Counted from the first letter of the stretch, positions 36,236-45,713 are shown. The stretch is 64,000 nucleotides of DNA from Sphingobacteriaceae bacterium (GCA_947458875.1 CANGZD010000004.1:62001-126000); one strand, 5' to 3'. Notes: a model not told the origin generated them from the letters alone. Numbers and translations are program-made.

Positions 36236-37633
36236 TTAATTTGGTTTTTTGGAAATTTGAGCCATCAACTCTGCTTCTACCACTACTTTGTCTCCCACCA
36301 TTCCAATACATTTCATTTGTGCAATACCTCTTCTGATCGGAGTAATCAAGTCGCAACGGAACACCAGTGTATCTCCTGGTAATACTTTTTCTTTAAAACG
36401 GGCCTGTTCTATTTTTAGAAAATAGGTCAGGTAGTTTTCCGGATCATCAACTGTGTTTAACACTAATATACCCCCTGTTTGCGCCATCGCCTCAATTTGT
36501 AATACACCCGGCATTACAGGTGCTCCAGGAAAATGACCTTCAAAAAAGGGCTCATTCATGGTTACATTTTTCACACCCACCACGTGATTTTTCGATAGTT
36601 CTAAAATTTTATCGACCAATAAGAAGGGTGGCCGGTGAGGCAAAATATTCATGATCTGGGTGGTATCATACACCGGTTCAGCATTCAAATTATATTTTGG
36701 GGCAGCTTTTTTACTGCGCTCTTTTTTAATCTGCGCTTTAATTTTTTTGGCAAAAGCAACGTTGGCAGCATGACCCGGACGGGCTGCCATGATGTGTCCT
36801 TTGAGCGGAACGCCTACTAAAGCCAGATCGCCAATCATATCGAGCAATTTGTGGCGGGCAGGCTCATTCTGATGGCGCAATTGGATATTGTTTAGGATGC
36901 CTTCTCGTGCCACATCGATATCTTCTTTATTAAACAGCTTTGCCAAACGGTCCAGTTCTTCGCGACTTACTTCCTTATCAACCACCACAATGGCGTTGTT
37001 CAGATCGCCGCCCTTTATCAGGTTGTGATCGAGCAGCATTTCTAATTCATGAAGGAAACAGAAGGTTCTGCAGGAAGCGATTTCTTTTTTAAATTCAGAT
37101 AAATTAGTGATGGCCGCATGCTGGCTTCCCAAAATGGGGGAGTTGTAATCGATCATACAGGTGAAACGATATTCATCCAAAGGCATAGCTACCATTTCTA
37201 CTTTACGATCTGGTTCTGAATAATGAATATTTGATGGAATACTGTAATATTCTCTATCTGCAAGCTGCTCCACAAAGCCTACTTTTTCTAAAGCATTGAT
37301 AAATTCAATCGAACTCCCATCCATTATTGGAATTTCCGGACCATCCAGTTCCATCAGTACATTATCGACTTCACAACCCACCAAAGCTGCCAAAACGTGT
37401 TCGACAGTGCTTACGCTTGCACCATTTTGTGTAATGGTGGTTCCTCTGGAAGTATCGGTCACATTGTCTACATCGGCATCAACTAAGGGGTTACCCGGTA
37501 AATCAACTCGCGAAAATTTATAGCCATGATTATCCGCAGCTGGCTTAAAAGTCATGGTAACCGGTTCGCCGGTATGCAATCCAACCCCAGATATGGAGAA
37601 TTCGGATTTAAGTGTTCTTTGTTTTGTATTCAT
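36236..37633 (-). CDS. lpxC-fabZ: Bifunctional UDP-3-O-acyl-GlcNAc deacetylase / 3-hydroxyacyl-ACP dehydratase
   Basis: A 465-residue fusion. Residues about 1-300 are LpxC, the zinc deacetylase committing lipid A synthesis: STVEHVLAALVG holds the first zinc His, FINALEKVGF and the later H-K-L-L-D-M-I-G-D-L-A-L carry further zinc and catalytic residues, and LKGHIMAARPGH follows. Residues about 320-465 are FabZ: ILPHRPPFLLVDKI, then GHFPGAPVMPGVLQIEAMAQ with the catalytic His and Glu. The fusion is known from Bacteroidota and links lipid A with fatty acid synthesis. Between lpxD (28 bp) and lpxA. Confidence 0.96.
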   Translation of the reverse strand: MNTKQRTLKSEFSISGVGLHTGEPVTMTFKPAADNHGYKFSRVDLPGNPLVDADVDNVTDTSRGTTITQNGASVSTVEHVLAALVGCEVDNVLMELDGPEIPIMDGSSIEFINALEKVGFVEQLADREYYSIPSNIHYSEPDRKVEMVAMPLDEYRFTCMIDYNSPILGSQHAAITNLSEFKKEIASCRTFCFLHELEMLLDHNLIKGGDLNNAIVVVDKEVSREELDRLAKLFNKEDIDVAREGILNNIQLRHQNEPARHKLLDMIGDLALVGVPLKGHIMAARPGHAANVAFAKKIKAQIKKERSKKAAPKYNLNAEPVYDTTQIMNILPHRPPFLLVDKILELSKNHVVGVKNVTMNEPFFEGHFPGAPVMPGVLQIEAMAQTGGILVLNTVDDPENYLTYFLKIEQARFKEKVLPGDTLVFRCDLITPIRRGIAQMKCIGMVGDKVVVEAELMAQISKKPN

Positions 37634-37661
37634 GTTTATGTTTAGTAATTAGGCAATGGTG

Positions 37662-38708
37662 TTATTCATCATCCCGGTTTACTAATGATTTCAATTCTTT
37701 TTCCAGTGCTTCCAGTTTTTTCTCTAATTCGGGCAGGCGTTGGAAGACCACCTGCGAACGATAATTGTCATTAAAAGTACTCACAGGCATCCCACCCCAT
37801 TTTTTACCCTCTTCTTCTAAACTGCGGTTCACACCCGTTTTAGCGGCAATTTGTGAACCCTTGGCAATAGAAATATGACCAACGGTACCCACCTGACCGC
37901 CCATTACTACATTTTCACCCACTTTGGTACTACCCGAAATGCCACTTTGTGAGGCTATCACGGTATTGCTGCCAATTTCTACATTATGGGCTATCTGTAT
38001 CAAGTTATCTAGCTTCACACCCTTACGGATAATGGTAGAACCCATGGTAGCCCGATCGATAGAGTTGTTGGAACCAATTTCCACATCATCTTCAATGATC
38101 ACATTCCCAATTTGGCTTACTTTTTTGTAGCTACCATCGGCTTGAGGAGCAAATCCAAATCCGTCGCTACCAATCACCGTTCCGGAATGTATGGTCACCC
38201 GCTTACCCAATACACATTCGTGGTATACTTTTACTCCGGCAAAAAGCGTACAGCTTTCACCAATGTTCACCATATCACCTATATACGTTTGAGGATAGAT
38301 TTTAGTATGATCACCAATCACCGCATTAGCCCCGATGTAAGCAAATGCCCCAATGTATACATTTTTACCAATTTTGGCACTTGGATGAATAAAACAAGGT
38401 TCTTCAATCCCGCTTTTATCCAATTTTGCCTGATTGTATGCTTCTAAGAGAACAGAAAATGAACTGTAGGCATCCTTCACCCTGATTAAAGTTGCTGAAA
38501 CAGGCTTTTCTAGTTTTAAATCTTCATTAACAATAATAATGGAAGCCTTTGTGGTGTACAAATAAGGCTCATACTTGGGATTAGCCACAAAAGAAAGCGA
38601 GCCGCTTTGCGCTTCCTCTATTTTAGCCACACTGCTTACCGCCACCTCCGGGTTGCCTTCAATGGTTCCATTTAGTAATTGCCCGATTTGAAGAGCGGTA
38701 AATTGCAT
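37662..38708 (-). CDS. lpxD: UDP-3-O-(3-hydroxyacyl)glucosamine N-acyltransferase
   Basis: Third step of lipid A synthesis: N-acylation of the deacetylated sugar. The 348 residues comprise an N-terminal uridine-binding domain to about 100 (FTALQIGQLLNG, SLSFVANPKYEPYLYTT), a hexapeptide beta helix (about 105-300) with the catalytic His in IQIAHNVEIG, and a C-terminal helical coiled coil (LPELEKKLEALEKELKSL). First gene of the lpxD-lpxC/fabZ-lpxA-ABC operon; a perfect -7 box lies at 38745-38752. Length and order are typical. Confidence 0.96.
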   Translation of the reverse strand: MQFTALQIGQLLNGTIEGNPEVAVSSVAKIEEAQSGSLSFVANPKYEPYLYTTKASIIIVNEDLKLEKPVSATLIRVKDAYSSFSVLLEAYNQAKLDKSGIEEPCFIHPSAKIGKNVYIGAFAYIGANAVIGDHTKIYPQTYIGDMVNIGESCTLFAGVKVYHECVLGKRVTIHSGTVIGSDGFGFAPQADGSYKKVSQIGNVIIEDDVEIGSNNSIDRATMGSTIIRKGVKLDNLIQIAHNVEIGSNTVIASQSGISGSTKVGENVVMGGQVGTVGHISIAKGSQIAAKTGVNRSLEEEGKKWGGMPVSTFNDNYRSQVVFQRLPELEKKLEALEKELKSLVNRDDE

Positions 38709-38744
38709 GTGCGCTAGTTAGGGTGTGTAAATTTAAACAATCTG

Positions 38745-38752
38745 CAAATTTA
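38745..38752 (-). promoter_or_regulatory. Candidate -7 promoter box for the lpx operon
   Basis: The minus strand reads TAAATTTG, a perfect TAnnTTTG, 37 bases upstream of the lpxD ATG. A TTTG occurs 23 bases further upstream, a little farther than the usual 19-21, so the pair is plausible but not ideal. Confidence 0.5.
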
Positions 38753-38783
38753 ACCTTATTTAGGGTTTAGCCTAACAAAAAAT

Positions 38784-40022
38784 TTACAATGTCTGATCGG
38801 AAAGTTCCTTTAAGTAGCAAAAAATATATTTTTTTACGGTTTTAGCGAGGGCCTCTAAATTCGAATTATCAGATGCCTGGGCGATATCGAGCACACTGCC
38901 ATCTTTCATTAATATTTGAATACTTCCGTCTCCGGGCTTGTAAGCATTGTTTTTGATGCTATCTGTAAATACAAAATAAGAAGCATCATCTTCTTCCAGG
39001 CCAAACTGATCCATGGCTTTTTGTACCATTTCATCAATCACATACAATTCGGGGGCCTGGTTGCTGATCTCTACCTGATAAAGATTGCGCTCTATCAAAT
39101 TTTTGCAAAGCCTGGACAGGATTTTATCGCCGTCTGCTGCCCAAACTTTTATAGAAGTAAAAATATCGTGATCGTCTAATTGTGAAAATCGTTCCAGATG
39201 GATCGGATCTTCGATAAAGTCCTCTTTTTTGATGATATTATTCAGGAAGTGCCCGAAATTTGGCGTGGCAAAAAGCACCCTGCCAGAGAGCGCCAATTCT
39301 TTTGCTCTTTCCAAAATTTTAATGAGCATTTGCTCCCCAGCCACCACGGTTTTGTGCAGGTATACCTGCCAATACATCAACCTGCGGGCAATTAAAAATT
39401 TCTCAATGGAATAAATCCCTTTTTCATCCACTACCAGCTCTCCATTATGTACATTCAGCATTTTAATGATGCGATCAGAGCTGATCACCCCCTCCGAAAC
39501 GCCCGTAAAAAAACTATCCCGGTTCAGGTAATCCATCCGATCTATATCTAATTGACCCGATACCAATTGAGATAGAAATTGCTTGTGATAGCGACGATTG
39601 AAAATATCGAGCGCCATATCGAGTTTACCCTCAAATTCCCGATTCAGGTTATCCATTAAGAGGGTAGAAATGTACTCGTGAGATACACCTTCCACCAAAA
39701 TATGTTCTAAGGCATGAGAGAATGGTCCATGGCCAATATCGTGTAATAAAATAGCGATCTGAACCGCTTCTTCTTCTTCTGGTGTGATCAGCTGGCCTTT
39801 GGCTCTGAGCGTTTCAACCGCCAATCCCATCAGGTGCATGGCGCCTAATGCATGGTGAAAACGAGTATGCAGGGCTCCTGGGTAAACCAGGTGGGTCATG
39901 CCTAGTTGTTTGATGTATCGTAAACGCTGTACATAAGGATGTTGTACCAGATCGAAAATAAGTTCGGTAGGTATACTGATGAATCCGTGAACTGGATCGT
40001 TGATGATTTTCTTCTTATTCAA
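38784..40022 (-). CDS. HD-domain phosphohydrolase (SAMHD1/dGTPase-like), TTG start
   Basis: A 412-residue HD hydrolase. The metal motif is HTRFHHALGAMHLMG then LLHDIGHGPFSHALEH (H...HD...), followed by RMDYLNRDSFFTGVSEG, as in dGTP triphosphohydrolase-like and SAMHD1-like proteins; the exact nucleotide substrate is not clear. The start is odd: the frame upstream is closed at 40038-40040 and the next Met is at about residue 43, past conserved N-terminal sequence (INDPVHGFI). The TTG at 40022 is thus the likely start; an AGGA lies 11 bases before it. Divergent from porX. Confidence 0.88.
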   Translation of the reverse strand: MNKKKIINDPVHGFISIPTELIFDLVQHPYVQRLRYIKQLGMTHLVYPGALHTRFHHALGAMHLMGLAVETLRAKGQLITPEEEEAVQIAILLHDIGHGPFSHALEHILVEGVSHEYISTLLMDNLNREFEGKLDMALDIFNRRYHKQFLSQLVSGQLDIDRMDYLNRDSFFTGVSEGVISSDRIIKMLNVHNGELVVDEKGIYSIEKFLIARRLMYWQVYLHKTVVAGEQMLIKILERAKELALSGRVLFATPNFGHFLNNIIKKEDFIEDPIHLERFSQLDDHDIFTSIKVWAADGDKILSRLCKNLIERNLYQVEISNQAPELYVIDEMVQKAMDQFGLEEDDASYFVFTDSIKNNAYKPGDGSIQILMKDGSVLDIAQASDNSNLEALAKTVKKYIFCYLKELSDQTL

Positions 40023-40069
40023 TTGTTGACTTATCCTTTACAAAATTGCTAAATTAAATGATAGAAAAA

Positions 40070-40083
40070 ACAGCCAGGGCTGT
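40070..40083. repeat. Short palindrome in the divergent porX / HD-hydrolase gap
   Basis: ACAGCC at 40070-40075 and GGCTGT at 40078-40083 are perfect inverted six-base arms separated by two bases, just upstream of a weak -7-like box TATCTTAG (40086-40093). It could be an operator for porX or chance. Confidence 0.35.
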
Positions 40084-40118
40084 CGTATCTTAGTAAGCGA
40101 ATTAAATCTTTTAAATTG

Positions 40119-41672
40119 ATGCAGGAAACGCATATTCTTTGGGCCGACGATGAAATTGATTTGCTGAGACCGCACATCTTATTCTTAAATGAGAAGGGAT
40201 ATAGTGTAAAGACGGTTACCAATGGGATTGACGCCCTCGATTTATTTAAAAAAGAACATTTCGATCTTGTTTTTTTAGACGAAAACATGCCCGGATTGAC
40301 TGGTTTGGAAACCCTTGCCCAAATCAAAAACCTCAATCCAGCCATCCCAACGGTTTTAATTACCAAAAATGAGGAAGAACACCTCATGGAGGATGCCATT
40401 GGCTCAAAAATTGACGACTATCTCATTAAGCCTGTTAATCCCAAACAAATCTTACTCACTATTAAAAAGCTGATCGATAACAAAAGGCTGGTAAGTGAAA
40501 AGATTTCGATGGCTTACCAGCAAGATTTCAGGAATTTGGGCATGATCTTAAATGAGCAGCTAAGTTTTTCAGAATGGGTGGATGTTTACCGAAAGCTGAT
40601 TTACTGGGAACTTTCGCTGGATAGTTTGGAAGATGCGGGAATGCATGAAATATTAACCTCTCAAAAATCGGAGGCCAATATTCAGTTTGCCAGATTTATT
40701 GAACGAAACTACCTGACCTGGTTGAAAAATCCTGATTTGGGACCTATTACCTCTGATCAATTGTTTAGAAAAAAGGTATTCCCAATTTTAGAAGAAGAAG
40801 TATCTACCTTTTTTATCCTGATAGATAATTTGAGATACGACCAGTGGCGTATCATCAATCCCATCATCAGCGACTACTTCAGAATGGAAGAAGAAAGTGC
40901 CTATTACAGCATTTTGCCTACTGCAACGCAATACGCCCGCAACGCGATATTCTCCGGATTAATGCCTTCTGAAATGGAAAAACAATTTCCACGTAACTGG
41001 AAAAATGATGAAGATGAAGGTGGGAAGAATTTGTTTGAACACGAATTTTTGCAAGATCAGGTAAAACGCAGCTACCGAAAGCCTTGTAAAACCAGCTATC
41101 ACAAGGTGCTCACCCTTGAACAAGGTCGGGATATTACCGACAACCTGAACAATTTATTGAATAACCAGCTGAATGTGGTGGTTTATAATTTTGTGGATAT
41201 GCTATCACACGCTCGAACCGATATGGCGATGATCAAGGAGTTGGCTAGTGATGAGTCGGCTTACCGATCTTTGACCATGTCTTGGTTTGAGCATTCACCT
41301 TTGCTGGATACCCTCAAAAAATTGGCTCGAAAAAAAGTGAAGGTGATCATCACCACCGATCATGGCACCATTCGTGTGAAGCACCCGGTAAAGGTGATAG
41401 GCGACCGCAACACGAATACTAATTTGCGTTACAAACAAGGCAAAAACCTCAATTACGATTCTCGGGAGGTTTTTCAGGTAAAAAACCCCTCCGACGCACA
41501 ATTGCCTAAATTACACATGAGTTCGAGTTTTATTTTTGCCAAAGAAGATAGTTTCTTTGTTTACCCAAACAATTACAATTATTACGTCAACCATTTCAAC
41601 GATACCTTCCAGCATGGAGGCATCTCACTCGAAGAAATGATAGTTCCCTTTGTAGTTTATTTACCCAAATAA
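40119..41672 (+). CDS. porX: PorX-type response regulator with PglZ domain
   Basis: A 517-residue response regulator linked in Porphyromonas to control of the type IX secretion system. The receiver domain (1-120) has acidic residues Asp10-Asp11, phospho-acceptor Asp54 in FLDENMPG and the conserved Lys in DDYLIKPVNP. A helical linker follows, then a PglZ (alkaline-phosphatase-fold) domain with FFILIDNLRYDQW and TTDHGTIRVKHPV as metal-site regions. The ATG at 40119 is preferred to the TTG just before it. It is followed by tsaE (8-bp gap) and ald; no PorY-like histidine kinase is adjacent. Confidence 0.93.
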   Translation: MQETHILWADDEIDLLRPHILFLNEKGYSVKTVTNGIDALDLFKKEHFDLVFLDENMPGLTGLETLAQIKNLNPAIPTVLITKNEEEHLMEDAIGSKIDDYLIKPVNPKQILLTIKKLIDNKRLVSEKISMAYQQDFRNLGMILNEQLSFSEWVDVYRKLIYWELSLDSLEDAGMHEILTSQKSEANIQFARFIERNYLTWLKNPDLGPITSDQLFRKKVFPILEEEVSTFFILIDNLRYDQWRIINPIISDYFRMEEESAYYSILPTATQYARNAIFSGLMPSEMEKQFPRNWKNDEDEGGKNLFEHEFLQDQVKRSYRKPCKTSYHKVLTLEQGRDITDNLNNLLNNQLNVVVYNFVDMLSHARTDMAMIKELASDESAYRSLTMSWFEHSPLLDTLKKLARKKVKVIITTDHGTIRVKHPVKVIGDRNTNTNLRYKQGKNLNYDSREVFQVKNPSDAQLPKLHMSSSFIFAKEDSFFVYPNNYNYYVNHFNDTFQHGGISLEEMIVPFVVYLPK

Positions 41673-41680
41673 ACCCCATC

Positions 41681-42100
41681 ATGAATATTCTGGTAGATAA
41701 TTTAGGCGAATTAGGAACAGCGGCAAAACAATTAATTGCTTTTGCCGGCGACAGAAAAATATTCTTGTTTAATGGGGAAATGGGTGCGGGTAAAACCACT
41801 TTTATCAAGTCGATTTGTGAAACTTTAGGTGTAAAAACTGCAGTAAGTAGCCCAACCTTTGCGCTCATCAATGAATATGAGTATCCATCAGGTTTAATCT
41901 ATCATTTCGATTGCTACCGATTAAAGGAGGATACCGAAGCTCTTGATTTTGGTTTAGAGGAATACCTCAGTTCCGGCTATTACTGTTTCATAGAATGGCC
42001 CGAAAAAATAGCGGCTTATTTGCCCGATAAGTACGTTCGGGTTTCCATCACTGCTCTGAACGATCGGGAGCGGAGCATGAGTTTTGAATTGGTTGGTTAA
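41681..42100 (+). CDS. tsaE: tRNA threonylcarbamoyladenosine biosynthesis ATPase TsaE
   Basis: A 139-residue P-loop ATPase that works with TsaB and TsaD in making t6A at position 37 of ANN-decoding tRNAs. The Walker A motif is GEMGAGKTTFIKS, with VSSPTFALINEY and DCYRLKEDTEALDFG, then FIEWPEKIAAYLP in the order typical for the family. It lies between porX and ald, 8 bp after porX and 57 bp before ald. Confidence 0.95.
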   Translation: MNILVDNLGELGTAAKQLIAFAGDRKIFLFNGEMGAGKTTFIKSICETLGVKTAVSSPTFALINEYEYPSGLIYHFDCYRLKEDTEALDFGLEEYLSSGYYCFIEWPEKIAAYLPDKYVRVSITALNDRERSMSFELVG

Positions 42101-42157
42101 ATCACCCATATCACATATTTTTATTAACTTCAGGTTTAGCTTCATAACTACTTATTC

Positions 42158-43372
42158 ATGAAAGGTGAACTATCAGATATTGCCCGGCAGGCATTACTGC
42201 AACCGCAGGAAGCCATGTTGGGTGTAGGCGCCAAAAAGAACCGTTTATATATCGGTATTCCCAAAGAAAGTTCTTTTCAAGAGAACAGAATTCCGCTCAC
42301 TCCACTATCGGTAGCCGTTTTGGTCAATAATGACCATCAAGTGGTCATTGAATCAGGTGCGGGCTTGGCCGCAAATTTCACTGATCAGAATTACAGCGAA
42401 CAAGGTGCCCGGATTGTCTACGACAAATCAGAGGTTTATAAAGCAGATATCATCATCAAAATTGCGCCGCCCACGCCGGAAGAAATTGCTTTGATGAAGA
42501 CCGGCCAGATCCTATTTTCTGCCCTACAAATGTCGACACTTAAACTGGAGTATATTCAGGCATTAATGGCAAAAAAGATCACCGCACTATCTTTTGAATA
42601 CTTGCGTGATGAGGGAAACGTATTGTCGGTGGTGAGAGCGATGAGTGAAATTGTTGGCGCCACTTCGGTGCTCATCGCTGCTGAATATTTGAGCAATGTT
42701 TTTGATGGTAAAGGCCTGATGTTAGGTGGCATTACCGGCGTACCTCCAACCGAAATCGTAATCTTAGGGGCTGGTACTGTTGGTGAATATGCTGCCAGAA
42801 CTGCCTTAGCCTTAGGCGCTGAAGTTAAAGTTTTCGATAGTTCCATTTACCGACTTCGCCGTTTGCAAAACAATGTAGGGGCACGGGTATTCACTTCGGT
42901 TATTCAGCCAATTGTGTTGCAAAAAGCTATTTGTTCCTGCGATGTCGCTATCGGCGCCATCCGTGCCAGCCATGGTAGGAGTCCCTGTTTGGTTACCGAA
43001 GAAACGGTGAGTAAAATGAAACCCAACTCGGTCATTATTGATGTAAGTATTGATCAGGGAGGATGTTTCGAAACTTCCAGTGTAACCAATCATACCGAAC
43101 CGGTGTTTCGGAAGTATGATGTGATTCATTATTGTGTACCTAATATTGCTTCGAGGGTAGCCAGAACTGCAACTTATGCATTAACAAATATTTTCACACC
43201 AATTTTGCTGGATATTGGGGAAATGGGCGGATTAATGAACGTAGTTTGGGATAAACCCGGGATAAGAAATGCGGTTTACCTTTATCAGGGCCAGTTAACC
43301 AATGCCGATTTATCCGAACGCTTTAAGATTCCACACAAAGATTTAAACCTATTGATCGTTTCTAATCGTTAA
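42158..43372 (+). CDS. ald: Alanine dehydrogenase
   Basis: NAD-dependent oxidative deamination of L-alanine to pyruvate and ammonia. 404 residues, about 30 longer at the N-terminus than the Bacillus enzyme, as in other Bacteroidota. Marks are IGIPKESSFQENRIPLTP with the substrate-binding Arg and Lys, a Rossmann site ILGAGTVGEYAARTALALGA, DVAIGAIRASHGRSP and IDVSIDQGGCFETS near the end. Its family relation to transhydrogenase alpha subunits is excluded by length and by the lack of a membrane part. Third gene after porX and tsaE; convergent with hutH (8-bp gap) with no terminator. Confidence 0.93.
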   Translation: MKGELSDIARQALLQPQEAMLGVGAKKNRLYIGIPKESSFQENRIPLTPLSVAVLVNNDHQVVIESGAGLAANFTDQNYSEQGARIVYDKSEVYKADIIIKIAPPTPEEIALMKTGQILFSALQMSTLKLEYIQALMAKKITALSFEYLRDEGNVLSVVRAMSEIVGATSVLIAAEYLSNVFDGKGLMLGGITGVPPTEIVILGAGTVGEYAARTALALGAEVKVFDSSIYRLRRLQNNVGARVFTSVIQPIVLQKAICSCDVAIGAIRASHGRSPCLVTEETVSKMKPNSVIIDVSIDQGGCFETSSVTNHTEPVFRKYDVIHYCVPNIASRVARTATYALTNIFTPILLDIGEMGGLMNVVWDKPGIRNAVYLYQGQLTNADLSERFKIPHKDLNLLIVSNR

Positions 43373-43380
43373 GTGCGCAA

Positions 43381-44868
43381 TTAAATCGGGTAGTTCTGCA
43401 AAAATTCAATTCCTTTTTCAATATCTGGGGCCAGCACCCGATCTTGGGTGTTTGCGGGAACCAGTTTCCGATAACTGGCAATTATTTCTTCTAATTCAGG
43501 AGCAGTTTTCAAAGGCCTCCTAAATTCCATGGCCTGGCAGGCATTTAAACATTCAATGGCTAATATCCGTTCCAAGTTAAGCGCCACTTTTAAGCATTTT
43601 ACCGCACCGTTTGCACCCATGCTTACATGATCTTCTTGCCCGTTGCTCGAAACAATCGAATCAACCGATGAAGGTGTACTCAATTGTTTGTTTTCACTAG
43701 CGATTGCCGCGGCGGTATATTGTGGAATCATCAATCCCGAATTTAGTCCGGCCTCTTTTACTAAGAATGCCGGTAGGTTTCGCTGTCCAGAGATTAGTTG
43801 AAAAGTACGACGTTCTGAGATGGAGCCCCATTCTGACAGGGCAATGCATAAAAAGTCTAAGGCCAAGGCCAGAGGCTGTCCATGAAAATTACCAGCTGAA
43901 ATGATCGCATCTAAATCAGGAAAAACATTAGGATTGTCGGTAACCGAATTGATCTCTGTTTCAAAAACCGATCTTACATAATTCAGGGTATCTTTACTAG
44001 CTCCATGCACCTGGGGCATGCAGCGAAAAGAATAAGGATCTTGCACCTGCTTATTAGCTTGTTTCATCAGCTCGCTACCGGAAAGTAAAGCATATAATTT
44101 TTCGGCAGTGGCCACCTGTCCGCGGTGTGGACGTATTTGATGACTGGCAGGTTTGAATGGATCTATCCGGCAGTTGAAAGCATCGGCCGATAGTGCACCA
44201 ATTACATCGGCCCAAATCGATAATCTTTCTGCTTTCATCAAGATGTAAATCCCATAAGCCGACATGAATTGTGTTCCGTTGATCAGGGCTAAACCTTCTT
44301 TGGTTTTCAAGTGAAGGGGTTTAAGTCCCATTTGGTCCAAAACGACTTTTGCTGCTACTTTTTCATTCCCCATCCACACTTCGCCCTCTCCAATTAAGGG
44401 TAAGCTTAGGTGTGCCAGGGGCGATAGGTCACCAGATGCGCCCAATGAACCTTGTGTGTAAACCACCGGTAAAACATCCAGATTATAAAACTCTATTAAG
44501 CGTTCTACCGTGCTGATGTCTACCCCCGAATTTCCATAGGATAAAGATTGAATTTTAAGGAGTAACATCAACCTAATGATCTCTTTTGGAACTAATTCGC
44601 CCGTTCCGCAGGCGTGGGAGCACAATAAATTATGTTGTAATTGGCTCAGATCTTCATCGGCAATTCGTACGTTCTGCAAATAGCCAAAGCCGGTATTGAT
44701 GCCATAAACCGGCTCTTCGCTCCTTGCCATTTTCTGATCAAGGAAATCCCTGCAATTTTTAATGGATGTACTCGCATTTTCACTAAGATTTAGTTTGATT
44801 TTTTGCTCAAGGATGGATTTGATGAGTTGAACAGAAAGAGGGGCTGAGCCAATGGCAAAAGTTTTCAT
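43381..44868 (-). CDS. hutH: Histidine ammonia-lyase
   Basis: First step of histidine degradation: histidine to urocanate and ammonia. The 495 residues carry the A-S-G triad that cyclises into the MIO cofactor in GSLGASGDLSPLAHLSLP at about 150, with YGINTGFGYL before it and the family segments LINGTQFMSAYG, DAFNCRIDPFKPASHQIRPH and NFHGQPLALALDFL. It is on the opposite strand and about 10 kb from hutU-hutI-hutG, so the pathway genes are split. Histidase, rather than phenylalanine or tyrosine lyase, fits the presence of the rest of the pathway. Confidence 0.95.
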   Translation of the reverse strand: MKTFAIGSAPLSVQLIKSILEQKIKLNLSENASTSIKNCRDFLDQKMARSEEPVYGINTGFGYLQNVRIADEDLSQLQHNLLCSHACGTGELVPKEIIRLMLLLKIQSLSYGNSGVDISTVERLIEFYNLDVLPVVYTQGSLGASGDLSPLAHLSLPLIGEGEVWMGNEKVAAKVVLDQMGLKPLHLKTKEGLALINGTQFMSAYGIYILMKAERLSIWADVIGALSADAFNCRIDPFKPASHQIRPHRGQVATAEKLYALLSGSELMKQANKQVQDPYSFRCMPQVHGASKDTLNYVRSVFETEINSVTDNPNVFPDLDAIISAGNFHGQPLALALDFLCIALSEWGSISERRTFQLISGQRNLPAFLVKEAGLNSGLMIPQYTAAAIASENKQLSTPSSVDSIVSSNGQEDHVSMGANGAVKCLKVALNLERILAIECLNACQAMEFRRPLKTAPELEEIIASYRKLVPANTQDRVLAPDIEKGIEFLQNYPI

Positions 44869-44920
44869 TGATGAAGATTAGCTTCTCCAAAAATGAATAA
44901 ATAAGCGCTAATTTTTTAAA

Positions 44921-45472
44921 TTATTTTTTGAGGGGCTGGTAGTTAAAAGAGCTACTAACCTCAATTTTCTCTGCTATTTTATTGAAAACCAATTTGGGGA
45001 TCTCAATGCCATGGTCGGCCAGGGCTACTATAAATTTCGTGCTTATTTGAACACTGCCATCGGCTCCTATGATCAATTTGCCACGTAGTGTTCGCTTTTG
45101 ATCTATGCCATGTATGTTTAAAATACCGGTGGCATTGGCTTCGTAACTACCTGCTTTTCCCCAATCAATGTTCTCTGCAATTTTCCCTTTAAAGGTTCCG
45201 TAAGGATATTTTTCGCTCTCGAGATAGTTTTCATTAAAATGCCTTTGCATGAGTTTATTGGGGAATTCAAATTGGTTGATCGGTACCCGCACCACCAATT
45301 CCTTGCTCTCCATATTGAGCATAGAAATTACCCGGCTGTTTTTTGCACTGATATCTTCGAGCGGAGCATTGGAGAAAAAAGTAATTTCACCCTTGGTAGT
45401 GCTTAACACCTGGCTGAAGGTGGATAAATTGAACAGGCAAAGTAGAGCAATCAAATAATAGCTGTTTTTCAT
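44921..45472 (-). CDS. YceI-like periplasmic protein
   Basis: About 183 residues from the ATG at 45472; a TTG at 45487 would add a few residues. A signal peptide is present (MKNSYYLIALLCLFNLSTFSQ). The body resembles the YceI lipocalin-like fold: STTKGEITFFSNAPLEDISAKN, then FEFPNKLMQRHFNENYLESEKYP, GTFKGKI, and TGILNIHGIDQKRTLRG. YceI proteins bind isoprenoid-like lipids, but this is a distant form, and substrate cannot be given. Followed by hutH 52 bp on. Confidence 0.85.
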   Translation of the reverse strand: MKNSYYLIALLCLFNLSTFSQVLSTTKGEITFFSNAPLEDISAKNSRVISMLNMESKELVVRVPINQFEFPNKLMQRHFNENYLESEKYPYGTFKGKIAENIDWGKAGSYEANATGILNIHGIDQKRTLRGKLIIGADGSVQISTKFIVALADHGIEIPKLVFNKIAEKIEVSSSFNYQPLKK

Positions 45473-45713
45473 AAGATTGTTTTTCAAAATGCAAACTTTT
45501 GTCTGTAAAGCAGACTAATTTTCAATCATCAGATTTAAGTAAGCTTCTTCCGGATTCAATACCAAACAAAAACGCAGGGCCGACACAGAATATTGTGCCT
45601 CAATTAAAAATCAAATCATGGTAGTGTAAATCGGGATTTTGATTAAAAATCAAAGCTCCTTTGCTTAAAGATAATAATTAATCGAGCTAAATCTGACCTT
45701 AAAAGCGAAAAGA

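Noticed and set aside
45588-45660. Repeated ATTAAAAATCAAA in the gap before the YceI gene as a regulatory repeat
   Set aside because: The two copies are short and AT-rich; no symmetry or promoter relation is visible.
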